Part shown: positions 25,571 to 38,294 of the stretch, one piece after another | Position numbering within the stretch: the first letter of the stretch is position 1 | Layout of the letters: each line of letters opens with the position of its first letter | Source: Primulina eburnea | Taxonomy: Eukaryota; Streptophyta; Magnoliopsida; Lamiales; Gesneriaceae | Assembly: GCF_022965805.1 (NCBI RefSeq) | Contig: NW_027331238.1 | Span: 1-64,000 of the forward strand | Reading direction: 5' to 3' | Length of the DNA stretch: 64,000 nt | Notes under the pieces: generated by a model | What the model was told of the DNA's origin: nothing | The model's database searches: none | Seen by the model: only the letters and a program-made list of their open reading frames with translations | Made by a program: the position numbers and the translations under genes

Positions 25571-26497
25571 CTATGCAAAAATAGTCCTGGGCTTTCCATG
25601 CAACCTAACGACTTCTCTAAAGAACAAATCCGCAATGTTTGAAGCATCATGGGTTTTATGACAAGCTATAAAATGTGCCATCTTAGAGAATCTATCCACA
25701 ACAACAAAAATAGAATCCCTCCCATTCTTAGTCCTAGGCAACCCCAAAATAAAGTCCATAGAAATGTCAATCAAAGTTCTTTTTAAGAATAGCACGCAAA
25801 AGTGTTCCCAATTTCTATTGACAACTTCAGTTTGTCCATCCGTTTGAGGATGACAAGTAGTAGAAAACAACAATTTTGTGCCAAGTTTAGCCCATAAAGT
25901 ATTCCAAAAGTAACTCAAGAATTTAACATCGCGAACAGAAACAATAGTCCTAGGCATGCCATGCAACCTAACGACTTCTCTAAAGAACAAATCCGCAATG
26001 TTTGAAGCATCATGGGTTTTATGACAAGCTATAAAATGTGCCATCTTAGAGAATCTATCCACAACAACAAAAATAGAATCCCTCCCCTTCTTAGTCCTAG
26101 GCAACCCCAAAATAAAGTCCATAGAAATGTCAATCAAAGTTCTTTTTAAGAATAGCACGCAAAAGTGTTCCCAAAGTTCTATTGACAACTTCAGTTTGTC
26201 CATCCGTTTGAGGATGACAAGTAGTAGAAAACAACAATTTTGTGCAAGTTTAGCCCATAAAGTATTCCAAAAGTAACTCAAGAATTTAACATCGCGACCA
26301 GAAACAATAGTCCTAGGCATGCCATGCAACCTAACGACTTCTCTAAAGAACAAATCCGCAATGTTTGAAGCATCATGGGTTTTATGACAAGCTATAAAAT
26401 GTGCCATCTTAGAGAATCTATCCACAACAACAAAAATAGAATCCCTCCCCTTCTTAGTCCTATGCAACCCCAAAATAAAGTCCGATAGAAATGTCAA
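25571..26497 (-). pseudogene. Satellite reading frame of 308 codons
   Basis: This is another multi-monomer open frame on the minus strand, containing about two and a half integrase cores. The second catalytic position is Gly in one core and Val (VSVRD) in another. One junction is frame-shifted (AKLAQNCCF) by a missing base in TTGTGCAAGTTTAG. It has the same interpretation as 21041-22093. Confidence 0.5.
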
Positions 26498-29400
26498 TCC
26501 AAGTTCTTTTTAAGAATAGCACGCAAAGGTGTTCCCAAAGTTCTATTGACAACTTCAGTTTGTCCATCCGTTTGAGGATGACAAGTAGTAGAAAACAACA
26601 ATTTTGTGCCAAGTTTAGCCCATAAAGTATTCCAAAAGTAACTCAAGAATTTAACATCGCGACCAGAAACAATAGTCCTAGGCATGCCATGCAACCTAAC
26701 GACTTCTCTAAAGAACAAATCCGCAATGTTTGAAGCATCATGGGTTTTATGACAAGCTATAAAATGTGCCATCTTAGAGAATCTATCCACAACAACAAAA
26801 ATAGAATCCCTCCCCTTCTTAGTCCTAGGCAACCCCAAAATAAAGTCCATAGAAATGTCAATCCAAGTTCTTTTTAAGAATAGCACGCAAAAGTGTTCCC
26901 AAGTTCTATTGACAACTTCAGTTTGTCCATCCGTTTGAGGATGACAAGTAGTAGAAAACAACAATTTTGTGCCAAGTTTAGCCCATAAAGTATTCCAAAA
27001 GTAACTCAAGAATTTAACAGTCGCGACCAGAAAACAATAGTCCTAGGCATGCCATGCAACCTAACGACTTCTCTAAAGAACAAATCCGCAATGTTTGAAG
27101 CATCATTGGTTTTATGACAAGCTATAAAATGTGCCATCTTAGAGAATCTATCCACAACAACAAAAATAGAATCCCTCCCATTCTTAGTCCTATGCAACCC
27201 CAAAATAAAGTCCGTAGAAATGTCAATCCAAGTTCTTTTTAAGAATAGCACGCAAAGGTGTTCCCAAAGTTCTATTGCCAACTTCAGTTTGTCCATCCGT
27301 TTGAGGATGACAAGTAGTAGAAAACAACAATTTTGTGCCAAGTTTAGCACATAAAGTCTTCCAAAAGTAACTCAATAATTTAACTTCGCGACCTGAAAAC
27401 AATAGTCCTAGGCATGCCATGCAACCTAACGACTTCTCTAAAGAACAAATCCGCAATGTTTGAAGCATCATGGGTTTTATGACAAGCTATAAAATGTGCC
27501 ATCTTAGAGAATCTATCCACAACAACAAAAATAGAATCCCTCCCATTCTTAGTCCTAGGCAACCCCAAAATAAAGTCCATAGAAATGTCAATCAAAGTTC
27601 TTTTAAGAATAGCACGCAAAAGTGTTCCCAATTTCTATTGACAACTTCAGTTTGTCCATCCGTTTGAGGATGACAAGTAGTAGAAAACAACAATTTTGTG
27701 CCAAGTTTAGCCCATAAAGTATTCCAAAAGTAACTCAAGAATTTAACATCGCGACCAGAAACAATAGTCCTAGGCATGCCATGCAACCTAACGACTTCTC
27801 TAAAGAACAAATCCGCAATGTTTGAAGCATCATGGGTTTTATGACAAGCTATAAAATGTGCCATCTTAGAGAATCTATCCACAACAACAAAAATAGAATC
27901 CCTCCCCTTCTTAGTCCTAGGCAACCCCAAAATAAAGTCCATAGAAATGTCAATCAAAGTTCTTTTTAAGAATAGCACGCAAAAGTGTTCCCAAGTTCTA
28001 TTGACAACTTCAGTTTGTCCATCCGTTTGAGGATGACAAGTAGTAGAAAACAACAATTTTGTGCAAAGTTTAGCCCATAAAGTATTCCAAAAGTAACTCA
28101 AGAATTTAACGTCGCGACCAGAAAACAATAGTCCTAGGCATGCCATGCAACCTAACGACTTCTCTAAAGAACAAATCCGCAATGTTTGAAGCATCATGGG
28201 TTTTATGACAAGCTATAAAATGTGCCATCTTAGAGAATCTATCCACAACAACAAAAATAGAATCCCTCCCCTTCTTAGTCCTATGCAACCCCAAAATAAA
28301 GTCCATAGAAATGTCAATTCAAGTTCTTTTTAAGAATAGCACGCAAAGGTGTTCCTAAAGTTCTATTGCCAACTTCAGTTTGTCCATCCGTTTGAGGATG
28401 ACAAGTAGTAGAAAACAACAATTTTGTGCCAAGTTTAGCACATAAAGTCTTCCAAAAGTAACTCAATAATTTAACGTCGCGACCAGAAAACAATAGTCCT
28501 AGGCATGCCATGCAACCTAACGACTTCTCTAAAGAACAAATCCGCAATGTTTGAAGCATCATGGGTTTTATGACAAGCTATAAAATGTGCCATCTTAGAG
28601 AATCTATCCACAACAACAAAAATAGAATCCCTCCCCTTCTTAGTCCTAGGCAACCCCAAAATAAAGTCCATAGAAATGTCAATCAAGTTCTTTTTAAGAA
28701 TAGCACGCAAAAGTGTTCCCAAGTTCTATTGACAACTTCAGTTTGTCCATCCGTTTGAGGATGACAAGTAGTAGAAAACAACAATTTTGTGCCAAGTTTA
28801 GCCCATAAAGTATTCCAAAAGTAACTCAAGAATTTAACATCGCGACCAGAAACAATAGTCCTAGGCATGCCATGCAACCTAACGACTTCTCTAAAGAACA
28901 AATCCGCAATGTTTGAAGCATCATGGGTTTTATGACAAGCTATAAAATGTGCCATCTTAGAGAATCTATCCACAACAACAAAAATTGAATCCCTCCCATT
29001 CTTAGTCCTAGGCAACCCCAAAATAAAGTCCATAGAAATGTTCAATCCAAGTTCTTTTTAAGAATAGCACGCAAAAGTGTTCCCAAGTTCTATTGACAAC
29101 TTCAGTTTGTCCATCCGTTTGAGGATGACAAGTAGTAGAAAACAACAATTTTGTGCCAAGTTTAGCCCATAAAGTATTCCAAAAGTAACTCAAGAATTTA
29201 ACATCGCGACCAGAAACAATAGTCCTAGGCATGCCATGCAACCTAACGACTTCTCTAAAGAACAAGTCCGCAATGTTTGAAGCATCATCGGTTTTATGAC
29301 AAGCTATAAAATGTGCCATCTTAGAGAATCTATCCACAACAACAAAAATAGAATCCCTCCCCTTCTTAGTCCTATGCAACCCCAAAATAAAGTCCATAGA

Positions 29401-31023
29401 AATGTCAATCCAAGTTCTTTTTAAGAATAGCACGCAAAGGTGTTCCCAAAGTTCTATTGTCAACTTCAGTTTGTCCATCCGTTTGAGATGACAAGTAGTA
29501 GAAAACAACAATTTTGTGCCAAGTTTAGCACATAAAGTCTTCCAAAAGTAACTCAATAATTTAACGTCGCGACCGAGAAACAATAGTCCTAGGCATGCCA
29601 TGCAACCTAACGACTTCTCTAAAGAACAAATCCGCAATGTTTGAAGCATCATGGGTTTTATGACAAGCTATAAAATGTGCCATCTTAGAGAATCTATCCA
29701 CAACAACAAAAATAGAATCCCTCCCCTTCTTAGTCCTATGCAACCCCAAAATAAAGTCCATAGAAATGTCAATCCAAGTTCTTTTTAAGAATAGCACGCA
29801 AAGGTGTTCCCAAAGTTCTATTGTCAACTTCAGTTTGTCCATCCGTTTGAGGATGACAAGTAGTAGAAAACAACAATTTTGTGCAAAGTTTAGCACATAA
29901 AGTCTTCCAAAAGTAACTCAATAATTTAACGTCGCGACCAGAAAACAATAGTCCTAGGCATGCCATGCAACCTAACGACTTCTCTAAAGAACAAATCCGC
30001 AATGTTTGAAGCATCATGGGTTTTATGACAAGCTATAAAATGTGCCATCTTAGAGAATCTATCCACAACAACAAAAATAGAATCCCTCCCCTTCTTAGTC
30101 CTAGGCAACCCCAAAATAAAGTCCATAGAAATGTCAATCAAAGTTCTTTTTAAGAATAGCACGCAAAAGTGTTCCCAAGTTCTATTGACAACTTCAGTTT
30201 GTCCATCCGTTTGAGGATGACAAGTAGTAGAAAACAACAATTTTGTGCCAAGTTTAGCCCATAAAGTATTCCAAAAGTAACTCAAGAATTTAACATCGCG
30301 ACCAGAAACAATAGTCCTAGGCATGCCATGCAACCTAACGACTTCTCTAAAGAACAAATCCGCAATGTTTGAAGCATCATGGGTTTTATGACAAGCTATA
30401 AAATGTGCCATCTTAGAGAATCTATCCACAACAACAAAAATTGAATCCCTCCCATTCTTAGTCCTAGGCAACCCCAAAATAAAGTCCATAGAAATGTCAA
30501 TCAAAGTTCTTTTTAAGAATAGCACGCAAAAGTGTTCCCAATTTCTGTTGACAACTTCAGTTTGTCCATCCGTTTGAGGATGACAAGTATTAGAAAACAA
30601 CAATTTTGTGCCAAGTTTAGCCCATAAAGTATTCCAAAATTAACTCAAGAATTTAACATCGCGACCAGAAACAATAGTCCTAGGCATGCCATGCAACCTA
30701 ACGACTTCTCTAAAGAACAAGTCCGCAATGTTTGAAGCATCATCGGTTTTATGACAAGATATAAAATGTACCATCTTAGAAAATCTATCCACAACAACAA
30801 AAATAGAATCCCTCCCCTTCTTAGTCCTATGCAACCCCAAAATAAAGTCCATAGAAATGTCAATCCAAGTTCTTTTTAAGAATAGCACGCAAAGGTGTTC
30901 CCAAAGTTCTATTGTCAACTTCAGTTTGTCCATCCGTTTGAGGATGACAAGTAGTAGAAAACAACAATTTTGTGCCAAGTTTAGCACATAAAGTCTTCCA
31001 AAAGTAACTCAATAATTTAACGT

Positions 31024-31536
31024 CGCGACCAGAAATCAATAGTCCTAGGCATGCCATGCAACCTAACGACTTCTCTAAAGAACAAATCCGCAATGTTTGA
31101 AGCATCATGGGTTTTATGACAAGCTATAAAATGTGTCATCTTAGAGAATCTATACACAACAAGAAAAATAGAATCCCTATGCAAAAATAGTCCTGGGCTT
31201 TCCATGCAACCTAACGACTTCTCTAAAGAACAAATCCGCTATGTTTGAAGCATCATCGGTTTTATGACAAGCTATAAAATGTGCCATCTTAGAGAATCTA
31301 TCCACAACAACAAAAATAGAATCCCTCCCCTTCTTAGTCCTATGCAACCCCAAAATAAAGTCCATAGAAATGTCAATCCAAGTTCTTTTTAAGAATAGCA
31401 CGCAAAGGTGTTCCCAAAGTTCTATTGTCAACTTCAGTTTGTCCATCCATTTGAGGACGACAAGTAGTAGAAAACAACAATTTTGTGCCAAGTTTAGCAC
31501 ATAAAGTCTTCCAAAAGTAACTCAATAATTTAACGT
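31024..31536. repeat. 513-bp higher-order unit in segment II
   Basis: This is the same full-plus-deleted-monomer unit as 14710-15222, with the deletion junction near 31172. A closely similar 511-bp unit lies at 25419-25929. Confidence 0.82.
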
Positions 31537-32607
31537 CGCGACCAGAAATCAATAGTCCTAGGCATGCCATGCAACCTAACGACTTCTCTAAAGAACAAAT
31601 CCGCAATGTTTGAAGCATCATGGGTTTTATGACAAGCTATAAAATGTGCCATCTTAGAGAATCTATCCACAACAACAAAAATAGAATCCCTCCCATTCTT
31701 AGTCCTATGCAACCCCAAAATAAAGTCCGTCGAAATGTCAATCCAAGTTCTTTTTAAGAATAGCACGCAAAGGTGTTCCCAAAGTTCCATTGCCAACTTC
31801 AGTTTGTCCATCCTTTTGAGGATGACAAGTAGTAGAAAAAAACAATTTTGTGCCAAGTTTAGCACATAAAGTCTTTCAAAAGTAACTCAATAATTTAACG
31901 TCGCGACCTGCAAACAATAGTCCTTGGCATGCCATGCAACCTAACGACTTCTCTAAAGAACAAATCCGCAATGTTTGAAGCATCATGGGTTTTATGACAA
32001 GCTATAAAATGTGCCATCTTAGAGAATCTATCCACAACAACAAAAATAGAATTCCTCCCATTCTTAGTCCTAGGCAACCGCAAAATAAAGTCCATAGAAA
32101 TGTCAATCAAAGTTCTTTTAAGAATAGCACGCAAAAGTGTTCCCAATTTCTATTGATAACTTCAGTTTGTCCATCCGTTTGAGGATGACAAGTAGTAGAA
32201 AACAAAAATTTTGTGCCAAGTTTAGCCCATAAAGTACTCCAAAAGTAACTCAAGAATTTAACATCGCGAACAGAAACAATAGTCCTAGGCATGCCATGCA
32301 ACCTAACGACTTCTCTAAAGAACAAATCCGCAATGTTTGAAGCATCATGGGTTTTAAGACAAGATATAAAATGTGCCATCTTAGTGAATCTATCCACAAC
32401 AACAAAAATAAAATCCCTCCCCTTCTTAGTCCTAGGCAACCCCAAAATAAAGTCCATAGAAATGTCAATCAAAGTTCTTTTTAAGAATAGCACACAAAAG
32501 TGTTCCCAATTTCTATTGACAACTTCAGTTTGTCCATCCGTTTGAGGATGACAAGTAGTAGAAAACAACAATTTGGTGCAAAGTTTAGCCCATAAAGTAT
32601 TCCAAAA

Positions 32608-32612
32608 GTAAC
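32608..32612. other. Target-site duplication, left (GTAAC), Gypsy-2
   Basis: GTAAC precedes the LTR start and recurs at 40436-40440. Removal restores the satellite reading CCAAAAGTAACTCAA. Confidence 0.95.
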
Positions 32613-32815
32613 TGTAATAGCCGAGCCCGGTGTACGGTACGGTTTAAGCTTTATTGTGTTAATTGGGTTATGTGATTAGATGATTATAGTTGTGTTTTGG
32701 GCTATAGTATTATTGGTTATTATTTATTTGAGGTGTTAGTTGGTGTTGATTGTTCGTTTCAGCGTTTCGAATCGATTTTAGTTGTTTTGTTATTGTTCAT
32801 TGCCGTGAGTAGAGT

Positions 32816-33039
32816 GCACCCGCGCTCTTAGATGAGTGCCCCCGCGGTGTACTATTCATGATTTTGGATTTGGAGGGCCGTGGCATCACCGCACCCACGG
32901 CAGTGCAAGGACCGCACCCGCGGTGAGACCGCACCCGCGGTATTTGTAGCACCGCACCCGCGGTGTTCGTGCATGGGATTTATTTTGGTTGCCGTGAGCT
33001 TAGCGCACCCGCGGTCCTTGTGTTGGCGCACCCGCGGTG
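32816..33039 (+). promoter_or_regulatory. Eight-copy GCACCCGCGGTG cluster in Gypsy-2 LTR
   Basis: Motifs start at 32816, 32838, 32891 (decayed to CACCCACGG), 32914, 32931, 32954, 33005 and 33028. Copy number and overall layout match the Gypsy-1 LTR although the sequence between the motifs has diverged, which suggests selective retention. Confidence 0.55.
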
Positions 33040-33234
33040 TAAGTATGGGCGAGATATTTAGCTACTTTTTGGGAGTTTTTGGCCATACCTTATCCATTTC
33101 TTTCCCTTCCATTCGAGATTTCCCTCCATTGGCAAGGGTTTTCATCCATTTCTTTAGCTTCCTACCTTTGATTCTTGGAGTTATTTGGATTTCCGACTTG
33201 AGATCATCGTTCTCCGTGGTATAAGGAAGCTTAG

Positions 33235-33375
33235 GTAAGTTTTTGGTGCGATTCTAATGAGGTTTCGAGTTAAGGGTTATTTTGGATTTGATGTTTTGAT
33301 GGTTCTATGGATTATTTAGCATGGACTCTTGGATTTAGTCTTGATATTGGTGTTATTTATGGATTATTGTTGTAG
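33235..33375 (+). other. Candidate 141-nt intron in Gypsy-2 LTR
   Basis: A GTAAGT donor and a TGTTGTAG acceptor lie 141 nt apart, identical in length to the candidate at 6629-6769 in Gypsy-1. A prediction only. Confidence 0.4.
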
Positions 33376-34233
33376 GTGGTGTACCAAGAGTATAGTTGGA
33401 GGTGTTCTATTGGTTTGTAAGTGGAATTTCATCCCTTGTGCTCACATGATATTATATGTATTGTGTTTTAAAGGTTTCAAAGTGTTATTCTCTTCCATTG
33501 ATCCATTGTTATGTATTGATTTCATTGATTATCTATTGGAGGCATTGATGTCTCACTATTGTTAAAAAGGGAATACAAGAGATATTATGAGATTGCGAAA
33601 CGACGGCCTTAAATGCTATTGAGAATTCAAATGTTTTATTGGATTGATTAATCATAGCCATAGCATTGCATGCAATTAGATGATCATCGACCATAGGCTT
33701 TTATCCCCTCACAGTTATCGATTTATATCGATGGGATATTGGCAACCACAGTCACAGATACTATTGATATCAATCCAACCATAGAAAAGAGAAATACCAT
33801 CGTTTTGCTATCTATTGCCATTGCTATTGCTACAGTTATTGCTACGTTATTCATGTTTCAGAGTCGATGGTATTTATGATTTAAAAGCCATGTTTCACAG
33901 TGTATACTATGTATCATTGCTATGTAAGAGTTCCACTTGCTGAGATTTATTCTCATTTCAGTTATTTCGTGTGATGCAGATAAGAGCGACGGACCGGGAC
34001 GTTGACTGTGGATGGGGGTCATATGCATACGAAGATTGGAAGGATGATTATTTTGTACCATGTTGTAACATGATCACACTAATGATATTTTGTATTTTGT
34101 TATGTCATTGGAATGATCATGTTGTTATTTTGTAAACACTTTTATAAAATGTATTTTTAAACTCCTTCCGTTTGAAAGAAAATTTTAAATTCCGCTGTAT
34201 TTTAATTGTAACGGGTCAGGGTGTCACATTTAG

Positions 34234-34245
34234 TGGTATCAGAGC
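34234..34245 (+). other. Primer binding site (initiator Met tRNA), Gypsy-2
   Basis: TGGTATCAGAGC lies five bases after the LTR end, the same arrangement as in Gypsy-1. An untranslated leader runs to the ATG at 34362. Confidence 0.93.
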
Positions 34246-34361
34246 GGTGTTCTTCGGACCAATGCATATGACTTCGTCTACTTTCAACTGTCCGGGTATG
34301 TTTTCTTGCATCTATCCATTGTTATATATATTGATTGGTGTCTTGTGAGCAATTGTAGAGT

Positions 34362-37300
34362 ATGCCTCCTAAGCGTAAGGCGGCAGAGGGTGAGGATAGT
34401 TCTTCCTCGAGAGTTGTCGACGAGTTCGGCAAGTTGCTTAAGGAGCAGGCTAAGGTGCATAGCGATCAGATTCAACAGTTGCTCCGATTGCAAGGAGCAG
34501 GACAGGGTCGAGGCCAAGTGAGAGGTCCAGTTGCTCAGGCTGTTGGCACTGATGCCGTCTTTTCTGCTTTTAAGAGAATGGATCCACCGGAATTCGCAGG
34601 CAGTTCCGATCCTCTAGTTGCTGTCGAGTGGGTCAAGGCGCTTGAAGCTATCTTCGATCATCTCCAGTATGAGGACAAAGACAGGATTAGCTGTGCAGTG
34701 TTCATGTTGGTTAAGGCTGCCCGCATTTGGTGGAATGCTACGAAATTTGGAGTTGATGTTGCGACACTGAAGTGGTCAGAGTTCACTGACTTGTTCTACG
34801 ACAAGTATTTCCCCGACGCACTTCGAGCGAGGAAGGTTACGGAGTTCTTGGAACTTCGACAGGGGAGCTTGGATGTTGGCCAGTATATTCTAAAGTTCGA
34901 GGAGGGTTGCCTTTTTGCTCCGTATATTGCTTCGAACGACAAGGACAAGGGCGCTCATTTCATTCGAGGCCTTAGAGCTGAGATTCGTCGTGATATCAAC
35001 ATGTCTAAAGCTGTTACTTTCAAGGAGATTGTGTCCAAAGCATTGTTGGCCGAGCAAGACGAGAAGGACATCGCCAGGGAGAGGCAGGAGAGACACCAGG
35101 CCATTGCTCAGAGAGGCCAGGGTTCGAATCAGAGGGGCAGGGATCGTTTCAAGGGCAAGGGCAAGATGGAGCCGAGTTCTAGACCACCGCCAGTTCCATT
35201 TGATCCCGAGAAGCCACTGTGTCCAAAGTGTGGTAAGCATCATCGAGGAGAGTGCAGATTGGGCACTCATACTTGTTTTCGTTGTGGCGCGGCGGGCCAC
35301 GTTGCCAGGAATTGCCTGAGGGGAGATAGCCAAGGGAAGGTGCAGGGTCGTATCTTTGCGATGACCAAGGAAGGTATTAATCGTGATTCTTCATTGATCT
35401 CTAGTACTATTTTGATTTCAGGCAGAGTAGCTACTACTTTGATTGATACTGGTGCTACTCATTCTTTTATGTCTGAATTATTTTTGAGATCTTTGGGTAT
35501 AGTTCCTTCTGTTCTTCCCCTCCAGCTTAATGTTGTTTTACCTTCGGGGGATGTCTTGTGCCCGACATCAATTGTCTTTGCGTGCCCTGTTCGTATTGAG
35601 GAGCGAGTTGTATTCGCTGATTTGATTGTTATCCCTATGGTTGCCTTCGATGTTATTCTTGGCATGGATTGGCTTTCGACTTACCGTGCAGTTATCGATT
35701 GTGTTGCTAAGAAGGTGACTTTTGCAGATGATGGCCAGGGAGGAGCGCTCGCCAGCACAGGTACTTCGCTGGTCCTTCCTTTTATTTCTTGCTTTGAGGC
35801 TGAGAGATTGTTGTGTAGAGGTTGCGATGGGTTTCTTGCTTCTATTGTGGATGTTGATAGATTGATTAAGTTGAATGTAGATGATATTGATGTGGTGAGG
35901 GAGTTTGCTGATGTGTTTGAGGATGATGTTCCGGGTTTGCCGCCGGATAGAGATGTTGAGTTTGTGATCGATTTAGCTCCAGGTACGGTTCCTATTTCTA
36001 AGGCTCTGTACCGGATGGCCCCTACCGAGATGAAGGAGTTGAAGACTCAGTTGCAGGATCTTTTAGACAAGGGCTTTATTCGTCCGAGTTCTTCGCCTTG
36101 GGGAGCTCCGGTTCTATTTGTCAAGAAGAAGGATGGTTCTCTGCGACTGTGTATCGACTACAGGGAGCTTAACAAAGTAACTGTCAAGAACAAGTATCCG
36201 TTGCCTCGGATAGATGATTTGTTTGATCAGCTCCATGGTGCTACTATGTTCTCGAAGATTGATCTTCGGTCTGGCTACTATCAGTTGAAGGTTAGGGAGT
36301 CTGATATCCCTAAGACAGCTTTCCGGACCAGGTACGGTCACTATGAGTTTCTTGTCATGTCTTTTGGGTTGACCAATGCCCCTTCAGTCTTCATGGATCT
36401 GATGAACCGTGTGTTCAAGCCTTATCTGGATAGCTTTGTCATTGTTTTCATAGACGATATCTTGATCTATTCCAAATCCAGAGAGCTTCATGCAGAGCAT
36501 CTCAAAGTGGTGCTTCAGTTGTTGCGAGAGAAGAGGTTGTTTGCCAAGTTGAAGAAGTGTGAGTTTTGGCTGGATCAGATTTCTTTTCTAGGCCATGTGG
36601 TTTCGAGAGATGGCATTGCTGTTGATCCGTTGAAGATTGAGGCGATTCAGAATTGGCCTATTCCTACCACTGTTTCTGAGGTACGCAGTTTCCTCGGTTT
36701 GGCGGGTTACTATCGTCGTTTCATTTCAGGTTTCTCCAAGATTGCCCTGCCATTGTCCAATCTGACGAGGAAGACTGTGAAGTTCGAGTGGTCTATCGAT
36801 TGCCAGAGTGCATTTCAGGAGTTGAAGGACAGATTGACGACAGCTCCTGTTCTTTCTTTGCCCAGTGGTTCAGAGGATTTTGTGGTCTATACCGATGCGT
36901 CGAAGAGAGGCCTTGGTGCAGTGTTGATGCAGCGAGGTAAGGTTATTGCCTATGCGTCTCGCCAGTTGAAGGATTATGAGAAGAATTATCCGACGCACGA
37001 TTTGGAGCTTGCAGCTGTGGTTTTCGCCCTTAAGATTTGGAGACATTATCTGTATGGCGAAAAGTGTGAGATCTTCACAGACCACAAGAGTTTGAAGTAT
37101 CTGTTCTCGCAGAAAGAGCTCAATATGCGACAGAGGAGGTGGTTAGAGCTTGTCAAGGATTACGATGTGACGATCAGTTATCACCCAGGGAAGGCGAATG
37201 TTGTGGCTGATGCTTTGAGCCGCAAGTCGAGTGCTTCATTGAGTTCTTTGATTCAGAGAACATTGTTGATGGATTTGCAGAGAGAGGAGATTGATCTGGT

Positions 37301-38294
37301 GATTCCAGGGACCATTGCTCGCTTTTCAGCGTTGGTCATTCGATCTACTTTGACGGACAGGATCCGTAGAGAGCAGTCGACTGATGTTCAGTTGGCAGAG
37401 TTGAGAGCTAGAGCCGAGGCTAGAGGGAATTCAGAGTTTAGTCTGAATGGTGATGATTTGGTAACTTTCAGAGGCCGCATTTGTGTTCCTTCTGGCGACG
37501 ATATTCGTAGAGATGTCTTGACAGAGGCTCATACCGCACCTTATTCGATTCATCCAGGCAGTACGAAGATGTATCAGGATCTTCGTCGACTCTACTGGTG
37601 GCCAGGTATGAAGAGAGATATTGCTTTGTTCATTTCTCAGTGCCTTACTTGTCAGCAGGTAAAGATTGAGCACCAGAGACCTGCTGGGACATTGCTTTCT
37701 TTGCCGATTCCTCAGTGGAAGTGGGAGCATATCACTATGGATTTCGTGACTGGTTTACCCAGGACGCAGAAGGGTTTCAATTCCATTTGGGTTATTGTTG
37801 ATAGATTGACCAAGTCAGCGCACTTTCTCCCAGTCAAGACGACGTATTCGATGTCTCAGTATGCCGAGGATTACATTGCAGAGATTGTTAGACTTCATGG
37901 GGTTCCTGTGTCGATCGTGTCTGATCGTGACCCTAGATTTACCTCAGAGTTCTGGAAGAGTTTGCACAGAGCTATGGGTTCTCGATTAGCTTTCAGTACA
38001 GCTTATCATCCTCAGAGCGACGGTCAGTCAGAGAGAGTCATTCAGATTCTGGAGGATATGCTCAGAGCTTGTACTATTGACTATTCTGGTAGCTGGGATT
38101 CCAAGTTGCCTCTTGTGGAGTTCACGTACAACAATAGCTACCAGGCGACGATTGGCATGGCACCGTATGAGGCACTTTATGGCAGGAAGTGCAGATCTCC
38201 TTTGTTTTGGGAGAGGTTGGAGAGAGGAAGATGTTGGGTCCCGAGTTGGTCCAACAGACTGCCGATGTTGTTGCAGTTATCAGAGAGAGGATGA
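34362..38294 (+). pseudogene. Gag-Pol of Gypsy-2, interrupted by a frameshift
   Basis: The frame starts at MPPKRKA and runs through Gag, a zinc knuckle (C305, C308, H313, C318), protease (D362), reverse transcriptase (D698 in FIDD), RNase H and the integrase zinc domain and catalytic triad. It then shifts near codon 1284. Gypsy-1 reads TTGGGACGAGG where this copy reads TTGGGAGAGG, one base fewer at about 38213. The shifted frame adds roughly 26 unrelated residues and stops at 38294. The integrase C-terminal region and chromodomain continue in another frame (to 38779). Other codons are well conserved with Gypsy-1, so the break looks recent. One substitution, Leu for Pro in SKALYRM, lies just before the reverse transcriptase. 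Confidence 0.93.

Larger units (their letters stand above)
13785..32612 (-). repeat. Integrase-core satellite array, segment II
   Basis: This is 18.8 kb of uninterrupted satellite, about 52 monomers of the same minus-strand integrase core as segment I. Monomer length varies between about 363 and 365 bp. The recurrent indels are CCCAAGTTCT or CCCAATTTCT for CCCAAAGTTCT near the junction, and GAAAACAAT for GAAACAAT at the second catalytic position. These indels sometimes bring neighbouring monomers into one frame. Higher-order units lie inside it: a 1820-bp pentamer from 17212 and 513-bp units from 14710 and 31024. I saw no other sequence in this stretch. Confidence 0.96.
32613..34228 (+). repeat. 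5' LTR of Gypsy-2
   Basis: This 1616-bp LTR starts TGTAATAGCC and ends GGGTGTCACA. It differs from the 3' LTR at about six sites, for example GGTGTTGATT/GGTATTGATT, CACCCACGG/CACCCGCGG, AGTTTTTGG/AGTTGTTGG and GCAATTAG/GCATTTAG. Open frames inside it are shared by both LTRs and are not genes. Confidence 0.97.

Noticed and set aside
32880..33565. Open frames of 114 and 78 codons in the Gypsy-2 LTR
   Set aside because: Pure LTR sequence, partly translating the GC-rich motif cluster, with no counterpart in Gypsy-1.
38189..38294. Programmed frameshifting in Gypsy-2 pol
   Set aside because: Gypsy-1, its close relative, has one continuous frame here, and no slippery heptamer or downstream structure is evident. 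A random one-base deletion is simpler.
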